64,000 nucleotides of DNA from Prostheceraeus crozeri (taxonomy: Eukaryota; Platyhelminthes; Polycladida; Euryleptidae): contig CAJQUW010001043.1 in assembly GCA_907163375.1 (NCBI GenBank), positions 2,526,501 to 2,590,500 of the forward strand, in the 5' to 3' direction. The notes beneath the pieces were generated by a model. It ran no database searches. It was not told the DNA's origin and was given only the letters and a program-made list of their open reading frames with translations. Below are positions 1 to 12,117 of this stretch, one piece after another (position 1 is the stretch's first letter; every line of letters begins with the position of its first letter). A program made the position numbers and the translations under genes.

Positions 1-220
1 AATATTTTTGAAAATCCTATTTTTTTTGACAGCGTTGGAGGCCTGGTTGGGTGGGCATGCATTGCTTAATCGTCTTCGACAGTAGCATAGACATTTACAT
101 TTCTTAAGCGTATCCCTATTTTTACACAACTTCATTTTCAGTTATATAACTATTTCAGGTATCTGACTGCACAACAACCGAGATATTGGAAATGCCATCA
201 AGTTTCAATATCCTTTGTTA

Positions 221-1609
221 ATGGAAGCTGACGGCTCGTGGGTGTGTATCAAAGCTGGTTAAATATTATACTAATTTAGTTACTGACCTGACAATATTTC
301 CTTGCAGGAAACATTAAAGTTAAAAATGGCCACTAGACTGAGATATAGATCAAGGTCAAAACTCAACACAGAGAAAATCACAGAGTATAGAAACAGATTC
401 ACAACTGCCCTCAACAAGCGGAAGCAAAAAATAGAAGAAAATATCCCTCCTAAAAGGTAAGCAAGGGCTGTTTATTTATTTGTTTTTATATGCCTTTATA
501 TCTAGTGCCACATTTTTTTCAAATTGATTGTATAGCCTACTTGTCTTCAAAATGAAATGTAACTATTCTCCAATTCATGGCTACATACAGCACTAGTACA
601 ACACTACATACAATACACAGTAACACAAGTCATACTACTAGAAATAAACACAAAGTATCCAATTGCATTTGTGCTCGTGTAGAAAGGCCGATAGGCCTAA
701 TGTCCTTTCTGGATGATGATTATAGATTTACGCATGCCTATATCTTACCGTGTGTGTCATTTCAGGGCAAATGTCGTTTTCGAAGGAAAGGTTGACGAAG
801 AAATGTAAGGACCACTTCTTATTGACCAATTAGGGATATATACAAATTGAAACATTGAGTTCAAATTACAGATTGCTGCTTGATTCGCGTATGCAAGAAG
901 AGGACAATGCCGCAAACAAGGAGGCTATGTAAGAAAAACTAAACTTACTTGTTTGGTTAGGATGCTAGAGTGCAAGTTATAAGAAAATACTTAACATATC
1001 ACTGTCTGATCAGATCTAATACAGTGTATAAATATTGTACCTCGTCCTGGCCAAAATGCCTTGTGTTGACAGATTAATGGACGCAATCCTTCCAATGAAA
1101 GCCAAAATTTGCGTGTGATCCCAATTGAGACTTTAGTCACTTTCATGCGTATGATGTATTTCTAAACAGTAATCGAACACCTGTGTCTATTTGCACATAG
1201 CATTCCACTAACTTTAGCAAAGGACTTAACAGCCGTCTTGATTTAAAAAGGAAAGATTTTTTTACATTAGTGCTCGCTTTCCTCCATCAGCAAAAAAATG
1301 CACTGATATTTATTTTCAGACCTCAAGAATTAGAACCATTGGATGTTATGGATGCTGCATGCAATCTCGAGGAAGAAGATCTCCTTATCAGTGAGCTGAT
1401 AGGCCCGAATGTAAGGTAAGTGTAAAAGTTATACTGCGAGTAGATAAGTTTTGAATATTCTCGTGTAGTGTAGAGCGAAAACATTGATTGTTATTCATAT
1501 ACAGTAAATAACGTGGAATCTATATTTTTGCTCAGCCAGTTTGCTTTAATTGGCCATATTTGCCTTACAGCACTTGCGATGACACGGATTTCTCGGATAG
1601 ATTGTCCAC
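221..1609 (+). CDS. N-terminal exons of an uncharacterised multi-exon host gene (SAMD3-like family, tentative)
   Basis: Six short exons with good GT-AG borders read in one frame: 221-241, 308-456, 766-804, 872-928, 1320-1415 and 1571-1609. The middle exons are multiples of three bases, so the frame is robust. The peptide opens MEADGSW, then runs through a basic stretch (RLRYRSRSKLNTEK, NKRKQK) into an acidic segment (LEPLDVMDAACNLEEEDLL). The residues just upstream of the chosen ATG (KFQYPLL) also look like the family's conserved YPxL-xxW region, but an in-frame TGA at 164-166 stops that reading, so I start at 221. From memory, a 'KYPFL...W' block followed by a basic stretch precedes the conserved C-terminal half in SAMD3-like proteins; this is a resemblance, not a search result. 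No SAM domain or catalytic motif is visible. The frame at the end of exon 1571-1609 does not join the next exon by the splice sites I can see, so I list the C-terminal exons separately. Confidence 0.5.
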
Positions 1610-1818
1610 GTAAGTAAATTAATGTAATAATACTTTTTTATTGCTTAAGGATATGTTGATATTTTATAAAGGAGTAAAATTTCGATACCTTGAACACCAG
1701 CAGACATGTATACCGCATAATAGATGGGTTTTGCTTCTGATATGAATGTGTTATAAGTCATGTATTTCAAATTACTATTCAAATGAAGCAGCTATGATAT
1801 GATAATGTTCTGTTCCAG

Positions 1819-4806
1819 GACCTAAACGAGAAAACCTTTCCATAAGGGAAGAGAAAAACAGTATGGTGAGTGTCATGTGTGTGAATAAGCGACAGTCAAA
1901 AACTTGTGTGTATATATTTTTTGTATTCTAGAGAAAAACAGAGTTTCGAAATTGGGATAAAAATACAGAGGAGATTAAAAGAATGCTCATTCTTACTTTT
2001 ACCACAAGAAAAGATGAAGCCATGACCATTTCTGTTGCTGAGGAGATTGCGTCTTGTCCTCCGCTTGTTTCACCGGAATTTGTGAGTACGATTTTCTGTT
2101 ATCATACTACGTACATCTAGGTAATATTTACTTTAGGCTGCAAACTTTAATTCAGTCAGCGGGAGGTGAATATACCACCTGATAAATTTGCCCATTCAAA
2201 GTAACATGATTCAAAGTAAACATGATTCAAAGTAAACATGAAAGCTACATGCAAAGTCATGTAAAAAGATCGCTTTAAAACTGCTCACTACTTGATTAAT
2301 TAATGGATCGCCACAATTAAGTTACTTCAATATTTATTCCCGAGCGCTCTACCAACGTACAGTGGACATGATCATTGGTATTATAGAAACTGTGACTTGG
2401 TCGAAATCTGGGGAATAAACTTTCGTGTATCTTATTCAAATCTTTTTAGGAGTCTAATTAACTCTTATTTTGTCTGACTCATTTTTGTAGCATTTTTTGC
2501 CATCTTTACAAAATCAGCCATTCGGAAATTAACTCAAGTACTTTAAGAATTCGCACTTATACATCCAATGAGTCTTATCAATCCAATCTATTTCATTTCA
2601 GCTACTTTGCGACGCTACGAGCATGGTTAAAACATACGCAAAAATGAAGAAGTCTTGTTATCAAATACCTCTTTATGCAGACACATGGTCCAATCGTATG
2701 GAAAGCATTCTCGTACGGTTGGGAGAAAGTCTGGAAGGCAGCATTGGCAATTTCAAGGCGTACAGACAAATTAAAATAATGCCTTGTAAGGATGCTGGTA
2801 AGTTTACATATCCACATGCATATTTATTCAAATATCCTCATTTTATCCACTAATTTCAGATTCGAAGGCTTTGAAAGGGTTTTTGTCACTGATCGTGAAG
2901 CTGCATATTAATCCAAGTGCATTTTTCAGCATTGGGCAAGTAAGTGTACTTTAAGGATCTGATCAACAACTGTCAATTGAATGTATAATTGAGATATAAT
3001 TTAGAATATTTTTGTCACACTTATTGTGTAGCTGAGAGATAGTGATAAGGTTTGACAGATTTTCAAAAGATGAAGACTGACGTGTGTCACTATGAATATG
3101 ATTCAAGTGCGAAAATGATCGTTCCACATCAACGGCAGTAAGGGGAGCAAATTTCATAGTGATTCACGTACAGTAGTGATCACAAAATGAGTAATCCTGA
3201 AGTTCCGGACTCTTCTCATAGATGTATTGCTAATCGTCAACACCCACTGACGGCAGCAAGTAAGCCTGGGCATGTTATGAGGTTTGCCCAAAATCAAAAC
3301 TATTCAAACATAGCATCAGATCAGTTGAGTAACATAGTATGCAGCTTATCATTCACACATACAGTTGAAGGCAACAAATAGGCTACTTATCATAAGGGGT
3401 CGTACTCTATTGCCCTATGGTATACGATTAAGCTATCTTTTTCTTACAGGCCTTTCATATATTCTAGTGACGGCTCATATCAATCGCGATATAAGATATT
3501 ACGGATGATTACGATACATTTATATTGCATGTAGTTTGTAGTTTGCTATACACTTTGTTGCTGCTATGATATGGTCTCCATGGTGTAACAAAAGAAGTGA
3601 TAAGCCTATTGATAAGGAATGACAATGAGAGATTCTCATACGCTTTACGATGAGATGATCAGTATGATAACACAATATACAACAGTTATTTTATCAATTT
3701 GTCTCTCGAATCAAATTATAGTATACTATAGTAACTGATGAGGTGATTGCGAATCCCAATAACGCAACCATGATGAACCGTAGATGGTAAACGCTTTAGC
3801 CGTAACCGACCACAGCCGTGACACCTTTTGGCCTCAGCCACACTGAAAGCAAGGCAAACGCGAGCGTCTCGAGCAAACGTATGTCCGCAAGCTATAATCG
3901 CTCTGGTTTGCTTTGCTCGCAGTGTGGCCACCTACAACAGCTACAATGATGACTTCATAAAAGCTCCAAAACGCTTTTCTCGGAAAAGCTCTCAGTGTGG
4001 CTGAGGCCTTAATCGTAACCGTGGGATTTCTATTAACTGTAACCGATCGTTAACCGCGGTTGGCCGTAATCACTATTACCTACACATAGCCTATTATTTG
4101 TTTCAGTTATTCATTTTATAGACCTAGTGGAATTTGCAGCCAGTAATAGTAATCATACTGCAATGCATCAATCGATTCTCATATACAGTGTATCATACGA
4201 AGCAATTAAACCTAGGGTTACATGATCGGATAGATTTCAATTTTCAGACAGTTACAAAATAATATGTTCCATAAGGACGCTATACGTTTTACACAGGTAT
4301 ATAATTAGACTTCAAGATTACATTTCAGTGATTTGACATAGATCTTCATTCTGCTTTTAACTCCTCTTTTTCATGAAATACGCTACAAAATAATTGCAAT
4401 AACCGACAGGTAAATCCCGTTCATAGACAAAAATCCTGTGATAAACCTCAGTTATTATTATAAAAATACATCTTTATACATTTATTCAAATTTTTCTATA
4501 TATACATGCATATGTGCTTTTATTATGCCTACATACATGTGTCTAAGTATATATCATTTTCAGGAATCGACATTCATTGGTGGAATCCCGACAAGTCCGG
4601 AGCTCAATGTCTTCGTCAATGGGGTTAAGATATCTGCGGCTAATTTCACAGAAACTGTCTCAGTGCTTGTTGGTTCGTACCTATGTTTCAATCTAAATTA
4701 TTCGGCCGAACAAGAGAGTGTTCTGGAATGCTTGGAAGGACTGGTTGGCTTGAGACGGTCGTTCAAGTCACCAAACATTAAGAATTTGGTAAAATCTTTT
4801 ATGTAA
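1819..4806 (+). CDS. C-terminal exons of the same uncharacterised gene (SAMD3-like C-terminal region)
   Basis: Exons 1819-1865, 1932-2081, 2602-2797, 2860-2939 and 4564-4806 (stop TAA at 4804-4806) join in one open frame with matching phases (0, 0, 1, 0) and canonical GT-AG borders. They give about 240 residues. Recognisable features are ATTIKRMLIL-like text (EEIKRMLILTFTTRKDEAM), a helical middle region (TYAKMKKSCYQIPLYADTW...SILVRLGESLEG) and an end region PELNVFVNGV...VSVLVGSYLCFNLNYSAEQE followed by SVLECLEGLVGL. The order and spacing of this end resemble the C-terminus of SAMD3-like proteins, where a short 'ILQDVPDLPTAFCYLLGLIYALNLDYP'-type motif is followed by a helix; this is recalled knowledge. 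Function of the family is unknown to me. The last intron (2940-4563) is 1.6 kb and carries a MITE. The reading frame entering 1819 requires one carried base whereas the upstream exons deliver two; a micro-exon, an alternative site or a second transcript could explain this. Confidence 0.55.
3830..4008. repeat. 179-bp MITE with 17-bp terminal inverted repeats
   Basis: The ends are perfect inverted repeats, GGCCTCAGCCACACTGA on the left and its complement on the right (TCAGTGTGGCTGAGGCC). The interior is GC-richer than the surroundings and has no open frame. Flanks are TTT on the left and TTA on the right, so a 3-bp target duplication is possible but not exact. It sits in the last intron of the SAMD3-like gene, inside a zone (3,770-4,070) peppered with GTAACCG-like words. 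The superfamily cannot be set from the ends alone; PIF/Harbinger is one option. Confidence 0.65.
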
Positions 4807-4865
4807 ATGTACGACCCCTCACTTTGTCTCCTCAAATTTTTAGATTCATATTGTATGCTGTCATT

Positions 4866-5470
4866 GCGTTATTAAACTTTTTGTAATTGCTTTTTAAGAC
4901 ATTCAACGTACAATTTGCAATGTACAAATTTATAGATTTGATTTTTCTTTCTTAGCTTATTTTGTCAATAAGTTTAACAACCAAAGTTTTGCAACCACTT
5001 TTTTTAGAGATTCAATGTCAATGTCGTGCAAAGAGTGTACAATTTAAAAAAATTAGATTTTTTCAATGTTATTCTGCTGTAAGAAATTCTTTTCTTAAGT
5101 TATTTTTAAGAAATTCTACATAATTCTACATAATTTTGAGTTCTACATCATTAGTAAGCTTATTTTGTTATTACGTTTTGTGACCACTTTTTAAGAAATT
5201 CCATGTCGATATCATGTTTAGCGTGCACAATTTTGAAGTTTGGATTCTTTTCTAAGCTTTTTTGTTATTAAGTTTTGTATCCACTTTTTAAGAAATTCAA
5301 TGTTGATGTCATATAGAGTGTACAATTTTAAAGTCTAGATTTTTTCCAAGAATATTTTGATAATTATGTTTTGTAGCCATTTATTGAGAAATTCAACTTA
5401 CAATATCACATATAGAGTGTGCAATACTGAAGACGTTTCTTTCTAAGCTTATTTTGTTATCAAGTTTTGA
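4866..5470 (+). repeat. Diverged tandem repeat, unit about 97 bp, about six copies
   Basis: The same ordered words recur at steps of about 93-100 bp: CTTATTTTGTTATTAAGTTT, then CCACTTTTTAAGAAATTCAA, then TGTCATATAGAGTGTACAAT, then TAGATTTTTTC. Clear unit starts lie near 4,955, 5,157, 5,254, 5,347 and 5,446, with a weaker unit at about 4,866. The array begins about 60 bp after the stop codon of the SAMD3-like gene and is AT-rich. Copies are noticeably diverged, so the array is not recent. No function is evident. Confidence 0.7.
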
Positions 5471-6048
5471 TGATGTAACGTATAGCGAGTGTGGCAGCTT
5501 CATTTTGGGTGTTTCTTCCCTTCTCAACGCAAATAGCTTTACATCCTGACGAAGACATATGTTCTCCTGCCACGATGGAATGATGGACTTGCTCAATTTT
5601 CCAGTAGGCCGTCTGGCCCCATGTATGACCTCAAAAATTGTATAGCTTTTAGCATTCGTCGTCAATAAAGATTTACGCATTCCAATTTATGTTCTATTCA
5701 GCTTATTACATGGGACAATTGCTGCAGATCTTGCATCTTACTTCAGCAACAAAGTTCATTTACAACTACATGTATATTTGATTTAGCAATATCTAGCGGG
5801 TAAATACAATTTTTGGCGTGAGTACGAAATTAAGTAATACATAGTACTGATAAATTTGGACAGTAAGATTAGATATAACTTAAATCTGAATCGCGAAGAA
5901 ACATGGCCGAGGTGATAAAACCTGCGAAAATACGCTATAATACATCTGCGATATTTTCGCTGATATTATTACCTTCTTTAGCCTTTTATCAGTGACATTT
6001 TTAGGGTCAGTTTTCGCAGGTAAATTTTAGCCTTATAATTTACAATGT
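5471..6048. other. Unassigned AT-rich stretch with a small hairpin
   Basis: No gene is supported. A short open frame on the minus strand (5,393-5,680) overlaps the tandem repeat and I do not trust it. A hairpin-like pair, ACCTGCGAAAAT at about 5,928 and TTTTCGCAGGT near 6,013, bounds about 100 bp and may be a tiny MITE. Confidence 0.3.
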
Positions 6049-8569
6049 AAGTCAGAAGTCCGCAGTTTTCTAGGAATGACTGGTTATTTGTCAAAATTCA
6101 TACCTAACTACTCGCACCTAACAGCTCCACTCCGTAACCTAACCCTGAAAGATAAGAAATTCCAGTGGACCGAGGTTGAAGACAAGGCATTTGAGAAGCT
6201 GAAAGAGGCCATCACAGATGATGCTGCCGTGGCATTCTTTAACCCTAGATACCCTATTATCGTGAGAACTGAAGCGAGCTCCCATGAAGGTCTATCGGCA
6301 GAATTATTCCAGAAGACAGAATCAGGCATCAAGCCAGTTCATTTCATTAGCAGGTCGATGACTAGCACGAGAAACTATAGCCAGACCGAGAAAGATGCGT
6401 TATGCGTCCGATGGGCGAAAAACAGATTTCGCATGTACTTGCTAGGTGCACCGAAGTTCAAGATAGTTTGTTCGCACAAGCCACTGATTCCACAGTGAAC
6501 TTACCACCACGTCTTGAGAGGTGGATCATGGACATGCAGGATGTGGACTATGAAATGATCTGCGAACCGAGCAGAGATGAAAGAGACCCCCTGGACTACC
6601 TCTCAAGGCACCCATTAACTGAGACAGCTTCAGACTCAACCGAACGATATGTCAGATGCATAGTCACTCATGAACACACCGGCTTGAACGAGATTAGAAA
6701 AGAAACAGCTGGAGATCCACAACTGCAGAAGCTGAGAGAGACCATAAGGAGCGAATCATGGGAAGCTATGAGAAGGGACCCCGATGTCATACCGTTCTAT
6801 AGTCTTAAGACAGAAATCTATGAGGCTGACGGACTCCTCTTCAGGATGAATAAGATCATAATTCCAGAAAAACTTCAGAAAAGGATCGTCAATTCAGCTC
6901 ACAAAATGGGCCATTTCGGGATGACGATGACGAAGCGCATGATACGTGACAAGTACTGGTTCGAGAACATTAGCCAACTAGTAGAAAACACAATCAAAAA
7001 CTGTCAACCATGCCAGACTGCAACCGATGACCATAGAGAGTTACCAGCCAAGATGACCAAGATACCTAATGAGCCATGGCATACCCGCCAAGCAAGCTTT
7101 GTCCGCGGACAAAACGGGTAAGAAATGGACATCCGTCGGTCTTCCATTAACTCACACTTTTGTCCGCGAGACTACGGATAAAGAACGGCAGTATACGGAA
7201 ATCCGTCGGGCTTCCGTTTCTCGGACTTTAAATTCATGATTTACGGACGCTTCACGGAGTAGAAATGGTTGCGCATGTCCGGAAATTTCCGTGTAAATTC
7301 TGATATAATATACATACTTGTTCTGCTTTAACTTATCGAATGCTACTTGATTCGTTTATCTTTTGGTCCTCTTTTTGGTTTTATCAAACAACATCTAAGT
7401 CGAACGTTTGCTGAAAGCCTGGATGCAGATCACATTCCAGAATATTTTGTGGTCTAGTGATGAATTGAAGATCGATGATCTGTAATTCGGCATCTTGTTT
7501 TAAGTATTATTGAATCGAAGCGTTTAGTTTTATGCTTGATTGCATTCTATGTTTCTACTTTTGCCGAAGTGTGCGAGAGTACACCGTAGGCCGCCAGAAT
7601 CGAACGCGTGCATAATTTCGACAGGAATATAATTTTTCTGCGGAACAAGTAATAACCAGGGCAATTTCTTGCTATTTTTTAACTATGATTTCAGTGAGCA
7701 TAACAAGTAAAGAACATCGCCGTACATGCATTGCGTTCATTTCAATTTCTTTTCTATCGAATCCTTTTGTTGTGCATGTCGGGTGATCTTGGAAGTTATA
7801 GTTTGTGAGTTGTGTCCAATTCATTTTGACGGGCGGTAATGTCACTCATGAACCATATGCTTGCGTCTGCAAGGGCAATCTAGTCACTCTGTTACTATAC
7901 AATTGCCTTTGGTTGTGATTCAGCTGAAGCAAATGGCGCGCGCGAATTTTCTGCTTGACGCGGCATAAACACTTTTCACACACGACACGCATTTTCAAGC
8001 AGCGCAATATTTTGCTATCTTGTGATCGATCGCCCCTTTCGCTTACGTGATTGGCCAGGCCGTGAAGCGCAGTCAACGCAGGGAACTTGCAGAGGGAACA
8101 GGGAACAGCCGATCATCAACTTTCACAATTGCAGGCGAATGTCAACTGAGAAAATTGACTTGGTTATCTCAATGTCTCACCGTTGAAGGTGGATGTGATT
8201 TGTTCAATGCTTAATATATATCTGATTCTGTGTGGTGCAGTTTGGAGAACAATTCAACGTCGTCTAATGGCATTTCACACCGATTTATTCCTTACAATCT
8301 AAATTAACTGACTGTACATCATGCCGTGAATAATTTTCTAGTCAGCCTGAATACATTTGCACTACATTCAATGGAAAATTGGTTTTCTGTGATGATCTTG
8401 GTGAGTCCTAGTCGTGGCCATTAGTATTCCAGACCCCAACAGGCAGACAACGAAAAACAGCTCAATGTTTTGTCGACTTACTTCCATCTGCCATTGTCAC
8501 TAGATACATGTCTTCTGCATCAACGATATTGACAAAATGGTAAGTCGGAAATTCCCTATCAATTTCTAT

Positions 8570-9296
8570 TAGTCCGGCAGCCAGAACGAGTTTCTGCAGG
8601 GAACGAGGCCGAAAGTGAGACTTTCACAGAATGATGTACACCCTATGCCTACTACGAATCGGCACGTCTGCCGAGTTCTAGTGAGTTCCTCTTCTTGTCA
8701 GACAGGATCAAAGAAAAACACATGTAAATCCAATGAGACGCAGATTGCAGTTTTTGGCTAAAATGAAATTTTGTATGTTTTCTCTGATTAAACGAAAAGT
8801 ACTCAGCCCAGAGTCATAATTTTTGGCATGGAATGTCTTCAGGTCATTTCCTTTCATTTTCATGCACCCCTGACTATATAGCTAAACGCATTTAGATTTG
8901 GCGAGCCTCTTGATGTCGACAAACACAAACATTTTGAGCTACTTTATCCACATTCCACCATATTCTCACGTACAGTTCTGTTTAGATGCATGATAAAAGC
9001 ACATGCACATCATAGGAAATGACTTAAAGACATTCCATGCCAAAAATTATGACTCTGGGCTAAGTACTTTTCGTTTAATCAGAGAAAACATACAAAATTT
9101 CATTTTAGCCAAAAACTGCAATCTGCGTCCCATTGGATTTGCATGTGTTTTTCTTTGATCATGTCTGACAAGAAGAGGAACTCACTAGAACTCGGCAGAC
9201 GTGCCGATTCGTAGTAGACATAGGGTGTACATCATTCTGTGAAAGTCTCACTTTCGGCCTCGTTCCCTGCAGAAGCTCGTTCTGGCTGCCGGACTA
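8570..9296. repeat. Fold-back element with about 280-bp arms (family with TAGTCCGG ends)
   Basis: Two arms, about 8,570-8,852 and 9,018-9,296, are near-perfect reverse complements around a spacer of about 165 bp. The ends are TAGTCCGGCAGCCAGAACGA and its complement. TAT flanks both sides (8,567-8,569 and 9,297-9,299), fitting a 3-bp target duplication. It shares terminal sequence with the element at 41,496-42,244 but has a different interior. No coding capacity. Confidence 0.85.
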
Positions 9297-9805
9297 TATT
9301 TGCAGTCATGTTTCTCAACAATACACTGTATTGCAGTCACATTAAAAACAGCAGGGCTCTTAAGGCCTGGACTATATTGTATGATAATATTTGATCATAC
9401 GTAACAATGGATGATGCGATTTGGATTTGCATTTTGATTTGCATTTGGATGATGCGATCTATGGATCCATGCGATTTGAATAGTTTTCCCAGTTCTTGAG
9501 GCGGATTTCACATTATAATTGACATGGTGACTGGTACATGGTGACTCGTACAGTGTAATCATAGTCTAACTATTTCATGAACTACACAACTGGATTTTTC
9601 ACTAAACGTTTGAATTTTCATTGTGTTTACGCAATACGTATGGAATTGAAAAATTATAAGGATTGATTTTTGCTAATAGATTTCAATTTTTCATTTCATC
9701 ACAGTATGGGACAATCGTTAGAATCTTGTACATGATCGAAGTCTTACAACATAGTTGAAATTACGAATATGGCATACAAGGACAGCATAGACAAACTATA
9801 GGACA

Positions 9806-10792
9806 CAGGGCTGTGGAGGCGGAGGCGTAAAAAATTGGCCGCCTACGGCTTTCGAAATTTTAATGAATGATGTGATTTGATATAATCCTATTATTTGATG
9901 TTATTTGATATACATTTGTTATAGATGCAATTTGTGCCACCCAATATAAAAAATTACTGAATGAAGTCTAGATACCGCACATGTCCTCCATTGAATAGAT
10001 TCCATTGGTTTACTACCGTACAATTCATTCATCAGTCGTCTGTAGTGTATTTAGTAGTTGTAGTGTCCACTATTCAATAACAGAAGTAAATCTATGAAAA
10101 CATATGGTGCGAATTCAGCTATTGTGATTTTAGTTACTTCGGCGTTTGGACACCATCACCGCCGTTTCCTTTGATTAATGAATGAATTTTCATTAATTAG
10201 TGGGTATATTGTATAGGCAACAGCTAGCCGACCATGTCTGTGAAGTAGATCCATTAAACTTTCTGATTAATGAAATGTAGATCTAGGCTGGTTGAGAAAA
10301 CATGAACTCATAGAAATCGACCATAATCCGATCTTTATATGAACGTCATATTTGTTATGTTTCTGTACCAGACTACATGAGGGTCTAGCTATATGCATGA
10401 TGTTCATGAAAAATGGATTGCCATTGCACTCCGAATTATTTAACAGTACTATAGAAGGCTACTACTACAGTATTAGCCTTCTATAGTACTGCTCAATAAT
10501 TCGGAGTGCATGAATCTGGTTGGGTACTGGGGTCAAAGATGAACATCCATGACAGCAGTACCCAACCAAATTTGTAGACTACTGTAGGCCTACCGTGTTA
10601 AGAATAGCAAGATTAATCATCAGTGTGTAGAACTAGACCGACAACGAAAAATTAATTATATCGCATAGCATCATATCACGTTTATACCATGTTATTATTA
10701 TAACTACAGTATATGGTATATATTATACTATATTATTGGTGAGGTCTGAGGCGGAGACACTTTTCAAATAGGCCGCCTCGAACACAGCCCTG
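9806..10792. mobile_element. Non-autonomous hAT element (987 bp) with perfect 8-bp TSD
   Basis: The ends CAGGGCTGTG and CACAGCCCTG are inverted, and subterminal GAGGCGG/CCGCCTC words lie just inside. The 8-bp sequence ATAGGACA is duplicated exactly at 9,798-9,805 and 10,793-10,800, the hAT signature. No transposase is present. The element contains a tight palindrome (10,425-10,511). It lies inside the 6.6 kb TA-flanked element. Confidence 0.85.
10425..10511. repeat. Near-perfect palindrome, about 38-bp arms
   Basis: GCACTCCGAATTATT plus AGTACTATAGAAGGCTA read into a loop of about 12 bases and return as the complement, ending AATAATTCGGAGTGC. It lies inside the non-autonomous hAT 9,806-10,792. 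A second short pair flanks the right side (TTGGGTACTG near 10,520 and CAGTACCCAACC near 10,556). Confidence 0.7.
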
Positions 10793-11896
10793 ATAGGACA
10801 TGCGTAAAGACAGTGAATACATTTGAATCGATGTGTCAGTTCATGCATCGAATTCATTTTATAATTCTAAAAATTTCTGTCGATGTTACATCTACTAGAC
10901 TGACTGGTGAAAGGCTTTTTTATACTACGGTGTTTTAGGTAAGTTTTAATGAAATTCGTTTCTACCGATGTTGGCCTTTGGTTTTAGTGTTTTTTAATGG
11001 TGAACAGCGTAGTGAAAATCTCGGGTGTCAAGATTGGACCCGTAAATTTCTTTTTCAACGGTTAACTGATGTGAATTAGTCAATCCGTTAACATGGGTAA
11101 CCGACAAACAACATTATCTTGCTGCGATAACATAACATTTCAAATAATGTAATTAAGTGGCATGCGTATAAAAATACGCTTACTACCAAATTGAAGATAA
11201 TTGATTGTAATAAAAATTAGCAATATTATTGCTAATATTATTATGGAATATTTTATCATAATGTTTTACTGCACATTATGTATCTCTTGTTTTCGACTTA
11301 ACTTATCTTAAAATGCATGGAATAAGTCAATTTGAACAGGGTCATAATGAATGAACCGATTAGCGATTGGCTGATCGCTCACATAATTGCTATAAAGTCA
11401 AATGAAAGCTAATTTAACTTAAAAGAGCCGTAAAGTCTTAAGTCCCCAAGTCTCCCTACTCGTATGCCAAATCATACCTTGCTATGATTACAAAAATATA
11501 GATTCTATTAACCATGTATGAATGAAACTTTCAAGAATTTTTAGGTATTGATGACACAGTGGTTGTAATATCAGCAGTTTTCTTTTATTCATTAAGCAGT
11601 GGCAGCGTTTTCACAAAATTTGTGTCAAATCACCTACCGTACCATGTATCACTCGAATTCTCGTAATAATTTCCCCTCTAACACATGCAATAATGATTTT
11701 CAAAAATATCCACTCTTCAGTGATTAAGGTGATTTCAATAGACTTCTTAATTTCAGTTCAATTCCTTGGAAGAAAAGTTGGTGAAGCTGGAACGTGTGAG
11801 ATTGCAAATCGCCCTGGACGCCTTCGTTCTGAAAGCACTAATTTCTCCACAAATCAACTAATCATCTCAGGTTCAACCGTTGTTAGTTACTCGCAG

Positions 11897-12117
11897 TGTG
11901 CCGACTCATTGCACCGGACGAGTTGATGCAATTTTTCATCCGAGACGACAAGTTTTCAAAGTGGAAATTCTCGAAGAGATGTTTTCCAACATCTTTTCCG
12001 ACACTTTATCAAGTTGTGATATCCGTAATACGAGTATGTGCAAACCTGGCCGGAAATTATGATCAAGTGGTGTCACGTGTGATCGAAAAGCGTCGAAAGA
12101 ACGAGTGTCACAATTAA
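11897..12117 (+). CDS. Possible transposon-borne terminal exon, unrecognised
   Basis: An open frame runs from a CAG acceptor-like site ending at 11,896 to a TAA at about 12,115-12,117. It encodes about 72 residues, including LIAPDELMQFFIRDDKF, SKWKFSKRCFP and a basic end RVIEKRRKNECHN. I do not recognise it. A second open stretch just upstream (about 11,754-11,850, EEKLVKLERVRLQIALDAF) looks helical but ends in a stop and does not splice cleanly to this one. Both lie in the 6.6 kb TA-flanked element. A polyadenylation-like AATAAA lies at about 12,791. It may be a chance open frame. Confidence 0.22.

Noticed and set aside
4955-5470. Regular spacing considered as a CRISPR-like array
   Set aside because: The whole unit of about 97 bp repeats with divergence; there are no unique spacers, and the host is an animal.
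5393-5680. 95-codon open frame on the minus strand with a phrase resembling a retroelement integrase end
   Set aside because: It overlaps the tandem repeat, lacks any zinc or catalytic motif, and the resemblance is limited to a few residues.
7846-8076. 76-codon minus-strand frame with several Cys residues
   Set aside because: The Cys spacing does not make a zinc motif, and the frame lies in a GC-rich zone that looks promoter-like.
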